Positions 17,106 through 25,257 of a DNA stretch of 64,000 nt are shown piece by piece; within the stretch, counting starts at the first letter, position 1; every line of letters begins with the position of its first letter. Location of the stretch: the NCBI RefSeq assembly GCF_026340305.1, contig NZ_JAPEPI010000002.1:620001-684000 (forward strand), in the 5' to 3' direction. The translations under genes and the position numbers were made by a program. Source of the DNA: Streptomyces sp. NBC_01381. Lineage in GTDB: Bacteria; Actinomycetota; Actinomycetes; Streptomycetales; Streptomycetaceae. The notes beneath the pieces are model-generated. The model saw nothing but the letters and a program-made list of their open reading frames with translations. It did not search any database and had not been told where the DNA came from.

Positions 17106-17249
17106 GTGGAGCACTCCCTCGCTCGGCTCAGAGCCTTGCGGAGGGGAGAGGGGACACACGGCGCCGCCCCGGGCAGGGCTGGGCTCCGCGTCCACCAGCC
17201 CATTCCACGAGGCCCGGACGTCGTCGGCACCCGGACCGGACGGAACGGG

Positions 17250-17360
17250 TGCGCTGTCGACAGGTCTTCGGACTCCTGGGTACGACAAATGCGTACTCAT
17301 ACACCGTTGCGGGACAGTTCCGGACTTGCACCGGATTCCCCTGCGGCGACAGCGAGCACG
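17250..17360 (-). promoter_or_regulatory. Cobalamin (B12) riboswitch upstream of nrdA
   Basis: On the minus strand the leader contains the hallmark core of the cobalamin aptamer: GGGAATCCGGTGCAAGTCCG continuing to GAACTGTCCCGCAACGG (about 17303-17341), and, towards the gene, a B12-box-like segment CCGAAGACCTGTC (about 17258-17272). A GGGCTGG/CCAGCCC hairpin at 17176-17201 lies between the aptamer and the GTG and may be part of the expression platform. Published work shows coenzyme B12 represses Streptomyces nrdABS through such a riboswitch. Exact aptamer ends are approximate. Confidence 0.93.
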
Positions 17361-17362
17361 AG

Positions 17363-17409
17363 CATACATCTTGTGCTGGCTCTGAGCGGCAGCCCCACAT
17401 CTTGTGTCG
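17363..17409 (-). promoter_or_regulatory. Two NrdR-box-like sites, 31 bp apart
   Basis: Two 16-bp sites with the common core ACATCTTGTG (plus strand) lie at 17363-17378 (CATACATCTTGTGCTG) and 17394-17409 (CCCACATCTTGTGTCG), 31 bp start to start, i.e. three helical turns. Paired boxes with this spacing are the known binding arrangement for NrdR, the Zn-ribbon/ATP-cone repressor of Streptomyces RNR operons. They sit just upstream of the riboswitch, where the nrdA promoter is expected. Confidence 0.8.
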
Positions 17410-17465
17410 GCATGGGTATCCCCTAGGGTGGCGGCCGAACTGATCGTCGAACAGGGGGAGTCGCT

Positions 17466-18197
17466 GTGCGGGGACGGGGCGCGGGCTGTGCGGCAGTGCT
17501 GCTGATGGTGCTCACCGGGTGCGGGGACGACGGGGGCACGGCCGATGCGAAGGCCACTTCGACACCGAAGCCGACCACGGCTCCCGGTGTCGACGGCGAG
17601 GTCGATGCCGGCAAGGTCTTCACTGATGCCGAGCTGAAGGCGGCGCTGCTTCCCGCGAAGGCGGTCGGCAAGAAGGCCAGGGCGAGCGAGGCGACCCTGG
17701 GATTCTTCGACCTGCACCGCGGGGGCGGCGACTGGGGCACCTGCGAACCCGCCACCAAGCTGCTCGGAGAGCTGCGGCGCATGCAGGGTGCCAGCGCCGG
17801 GCACACGCTGCGCCCCCTCCCCGGACCCGTATCGGACGGCGACCCCTTCGTCTCCGAAAGCCTGATCTCGATGCCGGCCGAGCAGGCCTCGCGCTACCTG
17901 GACCTGCGTCGGCAGCTCCACGACGGCTGCCCCGTCGTCACCGTCGACACCGAGGCGGCCCCCGTCGACGAGCACCACCAGGCCTGGAAGTGGCCGGACA
18001 TGGGCGACGAGGCGGTCCTGGAGACGTTGCGGTACACGGGCGGCGACGAGTACGACGGCACTCCGTACTACACGATCGAGATGCGGGTCGGCGGTGTGCT
18101 CGTCCTCGTGGACGGGGGCACCGACAAGGCCCTGACGATCAGCTCGGCGGCCAAGGCTGCGGAACGGGTCCGCAGGGAGCTCTACAAGGCCTCGTGA
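17466..18197 (+). CDS. Secreted lipoprotein, function unknown
   Basis: A 243-aa exported protein. The signal peptide ends in a lipobox (VLTGC, Cys at about residue 19), followed by a Thr/Pro/Asp linker, so it is probably anchored to the outer face of the membrane. Two further Cys residues (in WGTCEP and DGCPVV) could form a disulfide in the mature domain. I recognise no conserved domain; it resembles other Streptomyces lipoproteins of unknown role. GTG at 17466 has AGGGGGAG about eight bases upstream. It is divergent from nrdA. Confidence 0.8.
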   Translation: MRGRGAGCAAVLLMVLTGCGDDGGTADAKATSTPKPTTAPGVDGEVDAGKVFTDAELKAALLPAKAVGKKARASEATLGFFDLHRGGGDWGTCEPATKLLGELRRMQGASAGHTLRPLPGPVSDGDPFVSESLISMPAEQASRYLDLRRQLHDGCPVVTVDTEAAPVDEHHQAWKWPDMGDEAVLETLRYTGGDEYDGTPYYTIEMRVGGVLVLVDGGTDKALTISSAAKAAERVRRELYKAS

Positions 18198-18215
18198 GGC
18201 GGCGCGCACGACAAC

Positions 18216-18241
18216 GGGCCGCCGGATTCCTCCGGCGGCCC
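18216..18241. terminator. Bidirectional hairpin between convergent genes
   Basis: A perfect 11-bp stem GGGCCGCCGGA (18216-18226) / TCCGGCGGCCC (18231-18241) with a TTCC tetraloop, between the lipoprotein gene and the convergent symporter gene. Confidence 0.85.
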
Positions 18242-18246
18242 GCATC

Positions 18247-18320
18247 ACGTACGTACAAGAAGGCGACGTACGTACAAGAAGGCGACGTACGTACAAGAAG
18301 GCGACGTACGTACAAGAAGG
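18247..18320. repeat. Tandem 19-bp repeat, four copies
   Basis: The unit ACGTACGTACAAGAAGGCG occurs at 18247-18265, 18266-18284, 18285-18303 and (17 bases of it) 18304-18320. Each unit contains the self-complementary GTACGTAC. The array ends one base before the symporter stop codon, in the 3' region shared by two convergent transcripts. Confidence 0.95.
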
Positions 18321-18321
18321 C

Positions 18322-19989
18322 TCAGTGCCCGCCCGGCGCTCCCGCCGTGGCCTCCTCCGATGCCGTCGCCTTCGGCAGGTCCCGCGCGACGCCCGGGTCG
18401 CCCGCGTCCGCCGTGTAGTCCTCCGGAGAGGTCTCGTCGATGCCGTCAGGGGCCTTCATGGCGCGCAGGACGAACGTCATGACCACGGTGACCACCGCGT
18501 TCAGGACGAACGCCGTGAGGCCGATGTAGCCGATCTCGCCGATGCCGGGGATCTCGTCCGACGAGCCGCCGAAGTGCTTCTGCGTCGGAGAGGCGACGCC
18601 GTACGCGGCGGCCGTGCCGTAGATCATGCCGACCGCCCAGCCCGCGAGCAGCGCCCAGCGGTGGAACCACCGCGTGAACAGGCCGCCGACCAGCGCGGGC
18701 ATGGTCTGCAGGATCCAGATGCCGCCCAGGAGCTGGAAGTTGATCGCGACCGTCTTGTCCATGGTGAGGACGAAGGCGAGCGCGCCGACCTTCACCAGGA
18801 GCGAGACGAGCTTGGAGACCTTGGTCTCCTGCGCGGGCGTCGCGTCCGGCCTGATGAAGTCCTTGTAGATGTTCCGCGTGAAGAGATTCGCGGCTGCGAT
18901 CGACATGATCGCCGCCGGCACGAGCGCGCCGATGCCGATCGCGGCGAAGGCGACGCCGGTGAACCAGTCGGGGAACATGTTCTCGAACAGCTGCGGGATC
19001 GCCAGCTGGCCGTTCTCGACCTTGACCCCGGCCGCGATCGCCATGAAGCCGAGCAGCGCGAGCAGGCCCAGCATGAGCGAGTAGAGCGGCAGGATCGTGG
19101 TGTTGCGGCGGATCACGTCGCGGCTCTTGGAGGAGAGCGTCGCCGTGATCGAGTGCGGGTACATGAAGAGCGCGAGCGCGGAGCCGAGGGCCAGGGTCGC
19201 GTACGTCCACTGTCCGGGCTCACCCGGCGCGAGACCCGCGACGGGCTTGCCCGCCGCCTCGTTCGTCGCCGAGAACTTGTCGCCCGCCGCCTGGAAGATC
19301 TCGTCGAAGCCGCCCAGCTTGATCGGGATGTAGATGATCGCGACGGCGATGACGAGATAGATCAGGCCGTCCTTCACGAATGCGATCAGGGCGGGGGCCC
19401 GCAGGCCCGACGAGTACGTGTACGCGGCGAGCACCGCGAACGCGATGAGCAGCGGCAGGTCCTTGATGAACCAGTTGGTGTCCGGACCGCCGCCGACGCC
19501 CATGACGTCAAGGACGGCCTGGATGCCGACCAGTTGGAGCGCGATGTACGGCATCGTGGCGAGGATGCCGGTGACCGCGACGGCAAGGGAGAGACCCTTC
19601 GAGCCGAAGCGCCCGCGCACGAAGTCCGAGGTCGTCACGTATCCGTGCTTGTGCGACACCGACCACAGGCGCGGCAGGAAGGTGAAGATCAGCGGGTAGA
19701 CGAGGATCGTGTACGGAACGGCGAAGAAGCCGGCCGCGCCCGCCGCGTAGATCGCCGCGGGGACGGCGACGAACGTGTACGCCGTGTACAGGTCGCCGCC
19801 GAGCAGGAACCACGTGACCCAGGTGCCGAACGACCGTCCGCCCAGGCCCCATTCGTCCAGGCTCTCGGTCTCGGCCTTGCGCCAGCGCGCGGCCAGGAAG
19901 CCCATCACGGTGACGGCGATGAAGAAGAAGACGAAGACGGCGAGCGCGACGCCGTTCACGCCACCTGTTCCAGAAGCGAGTGTCGTCAC
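18322..19989 (-). CDS. Sodium:solute symporter, monocarboxylate (MctC-like) type
   Basis: A 555-aa SSS-family (LeuT-fold) permease with about 13 hydrophobic segments. Family features include the N-terminal GLGGRSFGTWVTWFLLGGDLYTAYTF region and the central YPHSITATLSSKS segment shared with monocarboxylate/acetate permeases such as MctC. By homology it imports short-chain monocarboxylates with sodium or protons. Its start overlaps the stop of a DUF3311 gene (ATGA), the usual small-subunit partner for this transporter class. The C-terminal ~40 residues are acidic and cytoplasmic. Substrate is inferred from family only. Confidence 0.85.
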   Translation of the reverse strand: MTTLASGTGGVNGVALAVFVFFFIAVTVMGFLAARWRKAETESLDEWGLGGRSFGTWVTWFLLGGDLYTAYTFVAVPAAIYAAGAAGFFAVPYTILVYPLIFTFLPRLWSVSHKHGYVTTSDFVRGRFGSKGLSLAVAVTGILATMPYIALQLVGIQAVLDVMGVGGGPDTNWFIKDLPLLIAFAVLAAYTYSSGLRAPALIAFVKDGLIYLVIAVAIIYIPIKLGGFDEIFQAAGDKFSATNEAAGKPVAGLAPGEPGQWTYATLALGSALALFMYPHSITATLSSKSRDVIRRNTTILPLYSLMLGLLALLGFMAIAAGVKVENGQLAIPQLFENMFPDWFTGVAFAAIGIGALVPAAIMSIAAANLFTRNIYKDFIRPDATPAQETKVSKLVSLLVKVGALAFVLTMDKTVAINFQLLGGIWILQTMPALVGGLFTRWFHRWALLAGWAVGMIYGTAAAYGVASPTQKHFGGSSDEIPGIGEIGYIGLTAFVLNAVVTVVMTFVLRAMKAPDGIDETSPEDYTADAGDPGVARDLPKATASEEATAGAPGGH

Positions 19990-20264
19990 TGGCCGGCACC
20001 CCCTTGGACCTGCTCGGTCTTGCGGGCGCGCTGGTCACGCTGCCACAGCTTGTACGCGATCATCGTGAGGAGGGTGGATATGAGCACCCACAGCATTTGG
20101 TACCAGTAGAAGAACGGGATGCCGATGAAGGTCGGTTCGATCTTCGCGTAGGAACTCACCCAGAGCATCGCCACGAACGGCGCGACGAGACAGAGGGCAA
20201 TGACCACGCGGACCGGCGTGATCACCGGTCTGCTCACTTCAGGCGCATCTGACACATCTGACAC
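19986..20264 (-). CDS. DUF3311 small membrane protein, symporter partner
   Basis: A 92-aa protein with two transmembrane helices (about residues 17-38 and 50-72) and the IPFFYWYQMLWVLIS segment characteristic of DUF3311. Such proteins are encoded next to SSS-family permeases and are thought to assist or regulate them. It is the first gene of a two-gene operon with the symporter, overlapping it by four bases. Confidence 0.88.
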   Translation of the reverse strand: MSDVSDAPEVSRPVITPVRVVIALCLVAPFVAMLWVSSYAKIEPTFIGIPFFYWYQMLWVLISTLLTMIAYKLWQRDQRARKTEQVQGGAGQ

Positions 20265-20340
20265 TTCGCGGCTCCGCTCCCTCGCTTATCCCACCTTTAA
20301 CGTGCGGGAAATCTAAGCGAGAGTCTTGATCTATGGAACC

Positions 20341-20361
20341 CCCGTCCGGATAACGGACGGG
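20341..20361 (-). terminator. Hairpin downstream of the cstA-ybdD operon
   Basis: CCCGTCCG (20341-20348), GATAA loop, CGGACGGG (20354-20361): an 8-bp perfect stem located 36 bp beyond the stop of the small YbdD-like gene. Confidence 0.7.
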
Positions 20362-20396
20362 TCAATGTGCCTGCTCAGTGCCTGTTGAGTGGGTAC

Positions 20397-20594
20397 TCAG
20401 CAGCAGCGGAACCCCTGCCGTGGGTCCGACTCCTGTCGGTCCGTCCGCATTCGCTCGAACTCCCTCCGGGAGGGGACGGATGCCCCTGGATGCGTCTTCC
20501 GCGTGTGCGTCACATACCGGTCGTACGCGGACTCGTCGGTCAACTCCCGTGCGTACCAGCGCATCCAGCGAAGCCCGCGAAGGACCCAGGTCAT
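20397..20594 (-). CDS. YbdD/YjiX family small protein, CstA partner
   Basis: A 65-aa protein with the family pattern WMRWYARELTDESAYDRYVTH and ...PSRREFERMRTD, and a C-terminal RCC. Proteins of this family (PF04328) accompany CstA-type transporters, and in some bacteria the penultimate-terminal residue is selenocysteine; here the end is two TGC codons followed by TGA. The start overlaps the cstA stop (ATGA), so it is cotranslated with cstA. It probably assists CstA-mediated uptake. Confidence 0.88.
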   Translation of the reverse strand: MTWVLRGLRWMRWYARELTDESAYDRYVTHTRKTHPGASVPSRREFERMRTDRQESDPRQGFRCC

Positions 20595-22726
20595 GGGGTG
20601 AGCTCCTGTTCCTTCCTGAGCTGCTCTTCCTTCTCCTCGGGCGTCGCGATCAGGCCGGCCGGGGCCGTCAACTTCGACTCCACGTACGGAGCTTCACTCA
20701 GCCGCGAGGCCTGCGGGTTGCGGACGTGTCTGACGCACACCCGCGCCGCGTCCAGGATCACGATGACGATGAGCAGCGCGAGGGCCGCCGTGATGACGCC
20801 GTCCACCGTGGAGTTGGTGACGACGGTGTGCATGTCGTCCATGTTCTTGGCGGGCGGCAGGACCTTGCCCGCGTCGATGGCGTCCTGGTAGTTCGAGCGC
20901 TGCTGGAAGAAGCCGACGCGCGGGTCGCTGGAGAACACCTTCTGCCAGCTCGCGGTGAGCGTCACCGTCGCGTCCCAGGCGAGCGGAATCCCGGTGATCC
21001 AGGCCCACTTGAGGCGCCCGGACTTCACGAGCAGCGTCGTGCAGACGGCGAGGGCGACCGCGGCGAGCAGCTGGTTGGCGATGCCGAAGATCGGGAAGAG
21101 CTGGTTGATCCCGCCGAGCGGCTCGTGCACGCCGACCCACAGGAAGTAGCCCCACAGGCCGGTGACGACCGCGCTCGTGATGATGAGCCCGGGCTTCCAA
21201 CTGACGTTCTTGAAGGGCTTGTATACGTTCCCGAGCATGTCCTGGAGCATGAAGCGGCCCACGCGCGTGCCCGCGTCCAGCGCGGTCAGGATGAACAGCG
21301 CCTCAAACATGATCGCGAAGTGGTACCAGAAGGCCCGCATCGAGCCCCCGGTGACCTTCGAGAAGATCTCGGAGACACCGATCGCGAGGGTCGGGGCGCC
21401 GCCCGTGCGCGAGAGCAGCGAGGACTCCTCGACGTTCTTGGCGGCCTGCGCCAAGTCCTCGGGGGAGATGGTGTATCCGAGGTTCGCGACGGCCTGGGAC
21501 GCGGCCTGGACGTTGTCCCCGATGACTCCCGCGGGCGCGTTCATCGCGAAGTACAGACCCGGGTCGATGATGCTGGCCGCGACCAGCGCCATGATCGCGA
21601 CGGACGACTCCATCAGCATGGAGCCGTAGCCGATCATCCGGACCTGCGGCTCCTTCTGGATCATCTTCGGCGTGGTGCCCGACGAGATCAGCGCGTGGAA
21701 GCCGGACAGCGCCCCACAGGCGATGGTGATGAAGACGAAGGGGAAGAGCGAGCCCGCGAAGACCGGGCCGTCGCCGCGCGACGCGAAGTCGGTCACCGGG
21801 TCCATCTTCAGCGTCGGCAGGGTGACGATGACGCCGACCGCGAGCAGCAGGATCGTACCGATCTTCATGAACGTGGAGAGATAGTCGCGGGGCGCGAGCA
21901 GCATCCACACCGGCAGGATCGAGGCGATGAAGCCGTACGCCACCAGCCAGATGACCAGCGTCGAGGGCGCCAGCGTGAAGGTGTCCGCGAGCGAGGACTC
22001 GGCGACCCAGCGGCCCGCGACGAGCGCGATCAGCAGCAGCGCGATCCCGATGAGGGAGACCTCGCTGACCCGGCCGGGGCGAAGCACCCGCAGGTAGAAG
22101 CCCATGAGCAGCGCGATCGGGATCGTCATCGCGATGGAGAAGGTGCCCCACGGCGACTCGGCGAGGGCGTTCACGATGACAAGCGCGAGCACCCCGAGCA
22201 GGATGATCATGATGGCGAACGCGGCGAGCAGTGCGGCGGCCCCGCCGAACGGACCGATCTCCTCGCGCGCCATCTGGCCCAGGGACTTGCCGTCGCGCCG
22301 GGTGGAGAAGAAGAGGACGACCATGTCCTGCACGGCGCCCGCGAAGATCACCCCGACGATGATCCAGATGGTGCCCGGCAGATAGCCCATCTGCGCCGCG
22401 AGCACCGGCCCGACCAGCGGCCCCGCGCCCGCGATCGCCGCGAAGTGGTGGCCGAGCAGGACGCGCCGGTCGGTCGGGTGGAAGTCGATGCCGTTGTCCA
22501 GGCGCTCCGCCGGAGTGGCCCGGTTCTTGTCCACCTTGAGGACTTTGTACGCGATGAATTTGGAGTAGAAGCGGTACGCGATGGCGTACGAGCCGAGGGC
22601 CGCCGCCACCATCCAGGCGGCCGACACCTCCTCGTCGCGCGCCAGCGCGAGCACCGTCCAGCCCGAGGCGCCCACCAGCGCGACGAGAGTCCAGATGACA
22701 AGGGATCGAGGATTTGCTCTGCGCAC
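20591..22726 (-). CDS. cstA: Carbon starvation protein CstA, pyruvate/peptide transporter
   Basis: A 711-aa polytopic membrane protein with the CstA signatures HFAAIAGAGPLVGPVLAAQMG, the DMVVLFFSTRRDGKSLG loop and GGINQLFPIFGIANQLLAA near the C-terminus. E. coli homologues take up pyruvate and have been linked to peptide use during carbon starvation. The start is a GTG at 22726 with GGGAGGA about nine bases upstream. It is followed, with a 4-base overlap, by the YbdD-like partner and lies downstream of dasR on the same strand; 102 bp separate them. Confidence 0.93.
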   Translation of the reverse strand: MRRANPRSLVIWTLVALVGASGWTVLALARDEEVSAAWMVAAALGSYAIAYRFYSKFIAYKVLKVDKNRATPAERLDNGIDFHPTDRRVLLGHHFAAIAGAGPLVGPVLAAQMGYLPGTIWIIVGVIFAGAVQDMVVLFFSTRRDGKSLGQMAREEIGPFGGAAALLAAFAIMIILLGVLALVIVNALAESPWGTFSIAMTIPIALLMGFYLRVLRPGRVSEVSLIGIALLLIALVAGRWVAESSLADTFTLAPSTLVIWLVAYGFIASILPVWMLLAPRDYLSTFMKIGTILLLAVGVIVTLPTLKMDPVTDFASRGDGPVFAGSLFPFVFITIACGALSGFHALISSGTTPKMIQKEPQVRMIGYGSMLMESSVAIMALVAASIIDPGLYFAMNAPAGVIGDNVQAASQAVANLGYTISPEDLAQAAKNVEESSLLSRTGGAPTLAIGVSEIFSKVTGGSMRAFWYHFAIMFEALFILTALDAGTRVGRFMLQDMLGNVYKPFKNVSWKPGLIITSAVVTGLWGYFLWVGVHEPLGGINQLFPIFGIANQLLAAVALAVCTTLLVKSGRLKWAWITGIPLAWDATVTLTASWQKVFSSDPRVGFFQQRSNYQDAIDAGKVLPPAKNMDDMHTVVTNSTVDGVITAALALLIVIVILDAARVCVRHVRNPQASRLSEAPYVESKLTAPAGLIATPEEKEEQLRKEQELTP

Positions 22727-22828
22727 CGGGTCGTCCTCCCGTTCATCATGCGATGACGGGAGGAACGTAGAACAGCGAAGTGATCCGCGCCAGACCTCGG
22801 AAGGGTCTAGGTACGTGCGGGCGGTGAG

Positions 22829-23602
22829 TCAGTCCGTGGGCCGCTTGAGGCGGGCCACGAACTTGTACCGGTCGCCGCGGTAGACCGAGCGCACCCATTC
22901 CACCGGTTTTCCGCCGCCGTCGAGGGAGTGCCGGGAGAGCAGCAGCATCGGCAGACCCACGTCCGTGCCGAGCAGGCCCGCCTCGCGCGGGGTTGCGAGG
23001 GAGGTCTCGATGGTCTCCTCGGCCTCCGCCAGATGGACGTCGTACACCTCGGCCAAGGCCGTGTAGAGCGATGTGTACTTGACCAGCGAGCGGCGCAGCG
23101 CCGGGAAGCGCTTGGCCGACAGATGGGTGGTCTCGATGGCCATCGCCTCGCCGTTGGCCAGGCGCAGCCGCTCGATCCTGAGGACACGGCCGCCGGTGCT
23201 GATGTCGAGCAGCCCTGCGAGCGTGTCGTCGGCGGTGATGTAGCCGATGTCCAGGAGCTGCGAGGTCGGTTCGAGGCCCTGGGCGCGCATGTCCTCGGTG
23301 TACGAGGTGAGTTGCAGCGCCTGGGAGACCTTGGGCTTGGCGACGAAGGTGCCCTTGCCCTGGATCCGCTCGAGGCGGCCCTCGACGACCAGCTCCTGCA
23401 GGGCCTGGCGCACGGTGGTGCGCGAGGTGTCGAACTCGGCGGCCAGCGTGCGCTCCGGCGGGACGGGGGTGCCGGGCGGCAGGGTCTCCGTCATGTCGAG
23501 CAAGTGGCGCTTCAGGCGGTAGTACTTGGGCACACGTGCGGTGCGGCCGACGCTCGGGGCCCCGTCCACGTCGGTTCCTGTGCTCCCCGCCTCGGTGCCC
23601 AT
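22829..23602 (-). CDS. dasR: GntR/HutC-family global regulator DasR
   Basis: A 257-aa regulator whose sequence after residue ~20 matches S. coelicolor DasR by recall almost residue for residue: winged helix ERTLAAEFDTSRTTVRQALQELVVEGRLERIQGKGTFVAKP, then a UTRA effector domain (about residues 95-250). DasR represses chitin/N-acetylglucosamine genes and responds to glucosamine-6-phosphate. The start at 23602 has AGGAAGG eight bases upstream; the N-terminal extension before VPKYYRL is variable between species. It is divergent from dasA, with dre-like sites in the shared 274-bp region. Confidence 0.95.
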   Translation of the reverse strand: MGTEAGSTGTDVDGAPSVGRTARVPKYYRLKRHLLDMTETLPPGTPVPPERTLAAEFDTSRTTVRQALQELVVEGRLERIQGKGTFVAKPKVSQALQLTSYTEDMRAQGLEPTSQLLDIGYITADDTLAGLLDISTGGRVLRIERLRLANGEAMAIETTHLSAKRFPALRRSLVKYTSLYTALAEVYDVHLAEAEETIETSLATPREAGLLGTDVGLPMLLLSRHSLDGGGKPVEWVRSVYRGDRYKFVARLKRPTD

Positions 23603-23747
23603 GGTCCGCCTTCCTGCTGCCGTCACCGGCTCCTCCGTCTGTCGCGGCTCACATCGTGGCACGTACCGGGCTGAGCAGGCGGTGCCCGCTCAGGTGTCGG
23701 TCCGATAACGGACCTGACAGCCCTTCTTATACACCCTTGACACCCCT

Positions 23748-23763
23748 AAAGGTCTAGGCCAAG
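23748..23763. promoter_or_regulatory. Weak dre-like (DasR) site upstream of dasA
   Basis: AAAGGTCTAGGCCAAG matches 11 of 16 positions of the dre consensus ACTGGTCTAGACCACT, keeping the GGTCTAG core. It lies eight bases from the stronger site at 23772. Binding is inferred. Confidence 0.5.
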
Positions 23764-23771
23764 CTCCCCGT

Positions 23772-23787
23772 ACTGGTCTACACCATT
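23772..23787. promoter_or_regulatory. dre site (DasR operator) upstream of dasA
   Basis: ACTGGTCTACACCATT matches 14 of 16 positions of the dre consensus ACTGGTCTAGACCACT. It lies about 90 bp before the dasA GTG, in the region shared with divergent dasR, consistent with the known DasR control of dasABC. Confidence 0.85.
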
Positions 23788-23876
23788 AAAGACCAGGTTC
23801 CAGTCCCACGGGCAGATCTCGGTCCATTTGGTCGCTGCGGGTGGGGGGTTGACTGGCATCCCTTGAGGAGGGTGAC

Positions 23877-25151
23877 GTGAAGCGCAAGCTCATAGCGGCC
23901 ATCGGTGTCGCGGGCATGTTGGTCTCGATCGCGGCGTGTGGCGGCGACGACGGAGACAAGAAGTCCGGCGGAGCCGACGGCTACAAGGGTGAGACGCTGA
24001 CGCTCTGGGCGATGGACGGTTCGACGCCGGAGAAGTGGCAGAAGGACGTCACGGCGGCCTTCGAGAAGAAGACCGGCGCGAAGCTGAAGTTCGAAGTCCA
24101 GCAGTGGAACGGCATCCAGCAGAAGCTGACCACCGCCCTCTCCGAGGAGAACCCGCCGGACGTCTTCGAGATCGGCAACACCCAGACCGCCGCGTACGCC
24201 AAGACCGGTGGCCTCGCCGAACTCGGCGACCTCAAGGAAGGGCTCGGCGCCGACTGGACCGAGTCGATCAACAAGTCCTCCGTCGTGGACGGCAAGCAGT
24301 ACGCCGCCCCGTGGTTCGTCCTCAACCGCGTCGTCATCTACAACAAGAAGGTCTGGGCCGACGCCGGCATCAAGGACACCCCCAAGACCCGCGCCGAGTT
24401 CCTCAAGGACCTCAAGGCAATCGAGTCCAAGACGGACGCCGAGCCGATCTACCTGCCCGGCCAGAACTGGTACCACTTCGTCGGCCTGACCATCGGTGAG
24501 GGCGCCGAACTGGTCAAGAAGGACGGCGACAAGTACGTCTCCAACCTCACCGACCCCAAGGTCGCCAAGGCCATGAAGACGTACAAGGAGTTCGCGGACC
24601 TCTCCAAGGCCCCCAAGAACAAGGACGAGGCCACCCCGCAGCAGGCCGAGGTCTTCGCCAAGGGCAAGACCGGCGCCTTCGTCGGCATGAGCTGGGAGGC
24701 CGCCACCGCGATCAAGGCCAACCCGAAGATCGAGAAGGACATCGGCTACTTCACGATCCCCGGCGCCACCGCGGACAAGCCCGAGGGCGTCTTCCTCGGC
24801 GGCTCCAACCTCGCCGTCGCCGCGACCAGCGAGAAGCAGGAGCTCGCCAAGGAGTTCCTGAAGATCGCCCTGTCCGACAAGTTCGAGGGCGCGCTCGCCA
24901 AGGAAGGCGGCGTCATCCCCAACAAGCAGGCCCTGGAAGCCCAGCTCAAGGGCAACCCCGCAGCCGAGGCCATGGCCCCCGCCACCGCCGGCGGCGGCAC
25001 GACCCCGCTGATCCCGGAGTGGGCCGCGGTGGAGAACCCGCCGAACCCGATCAAGAACTACATGACCGCGGTCCTGAACGGTAAGTCCAACGATGAGGCC
25101 GCCGAGCAGGTCGAGGGCGAGCTCAACAAGCGCCTGTCGCAGAAGCAGTAA
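23877..25151 (+). CDS. dasA: Chitobiose ABC transporter substrate-binding lipoprotein DasA
   Basis: A 424-aa extracellular sugar-binding protein of the MalE-like class. The signal peptide ends in lipobox SIAAC with Cys21, followed by a GGDDGDKKSGG linker. The mature domain has the pattern of carbohydrate-binding family 1 proteins (TLWAMDGSTPEKWQKDVTAAFEKKTG...). In S. coelicolor DasA binds N,N'-diacetylchitobiose. GTG at 23877 has GAGGAGGG immediately upstream. It is the first gene of dasABC-GH3; the ATPase gene is absent here, as expected if the shared MsiK serves this transporter. Confidence 0.94.
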   Translation: MKRKLIAAIGVAGMLVSIAACGGDDGDKKSGGADGYKGETLTLWAMDGSTPEKWQKDVTAAFEKKTGAKLKFEVQQWNGIQQKLTTALSEENPPDVFEIGNTQTAAYAKTGGLAELGDLKEGLGADWTESINKSSVVDGKQYAAPWFVLNRVVIYNKKVWADAGIKDTPKTRAEFLKDLKAIESKTDAEPIYLPGQNWYHFVGLTIGEGAELVKKDGDKYVSNLTDPKVAKAMKTYKEFADLSKAPKNKDEATPQQAEVFAKGKTGAFVGMSWEAATAIKANPKIEKDIGYFTIPGATADKPEGVFLGGSNLAVAATSEKQELAKEFLKIALSDKFEGALAKEGGVIPNKQALEAQLKGNPAAEAMAPATAGGGTTPLIPEWAAVENPPNPIKNYMTAVLNGKSNDEAAEQVEGELNKRLSQKQ

Positions 25152-25257
25152 GGACGCGCTCCCGCCGGGGACTTCGGGCCCGGGGTGTCAGCACCCCCGG
25201 GCCCGATGCCCCGGCACAGCGCTGCGTTCCGCGATGCCCACGAAAGAGATGGCGAGC

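Noticed and set aside
17106..18296. Upstream in-frame extension of nrdA
   Set aside because: It passes through the riboswitch and antisense to the lipoprotein gene; the GTG at 17105 has a good SD and the conserved protein begins there.
20378..22756. A 792-codon plus-strand frame across cstA
   Set aside because: Antisense to cstA, extremely Arg/Asp/His-rich with no domain; shadow frame.
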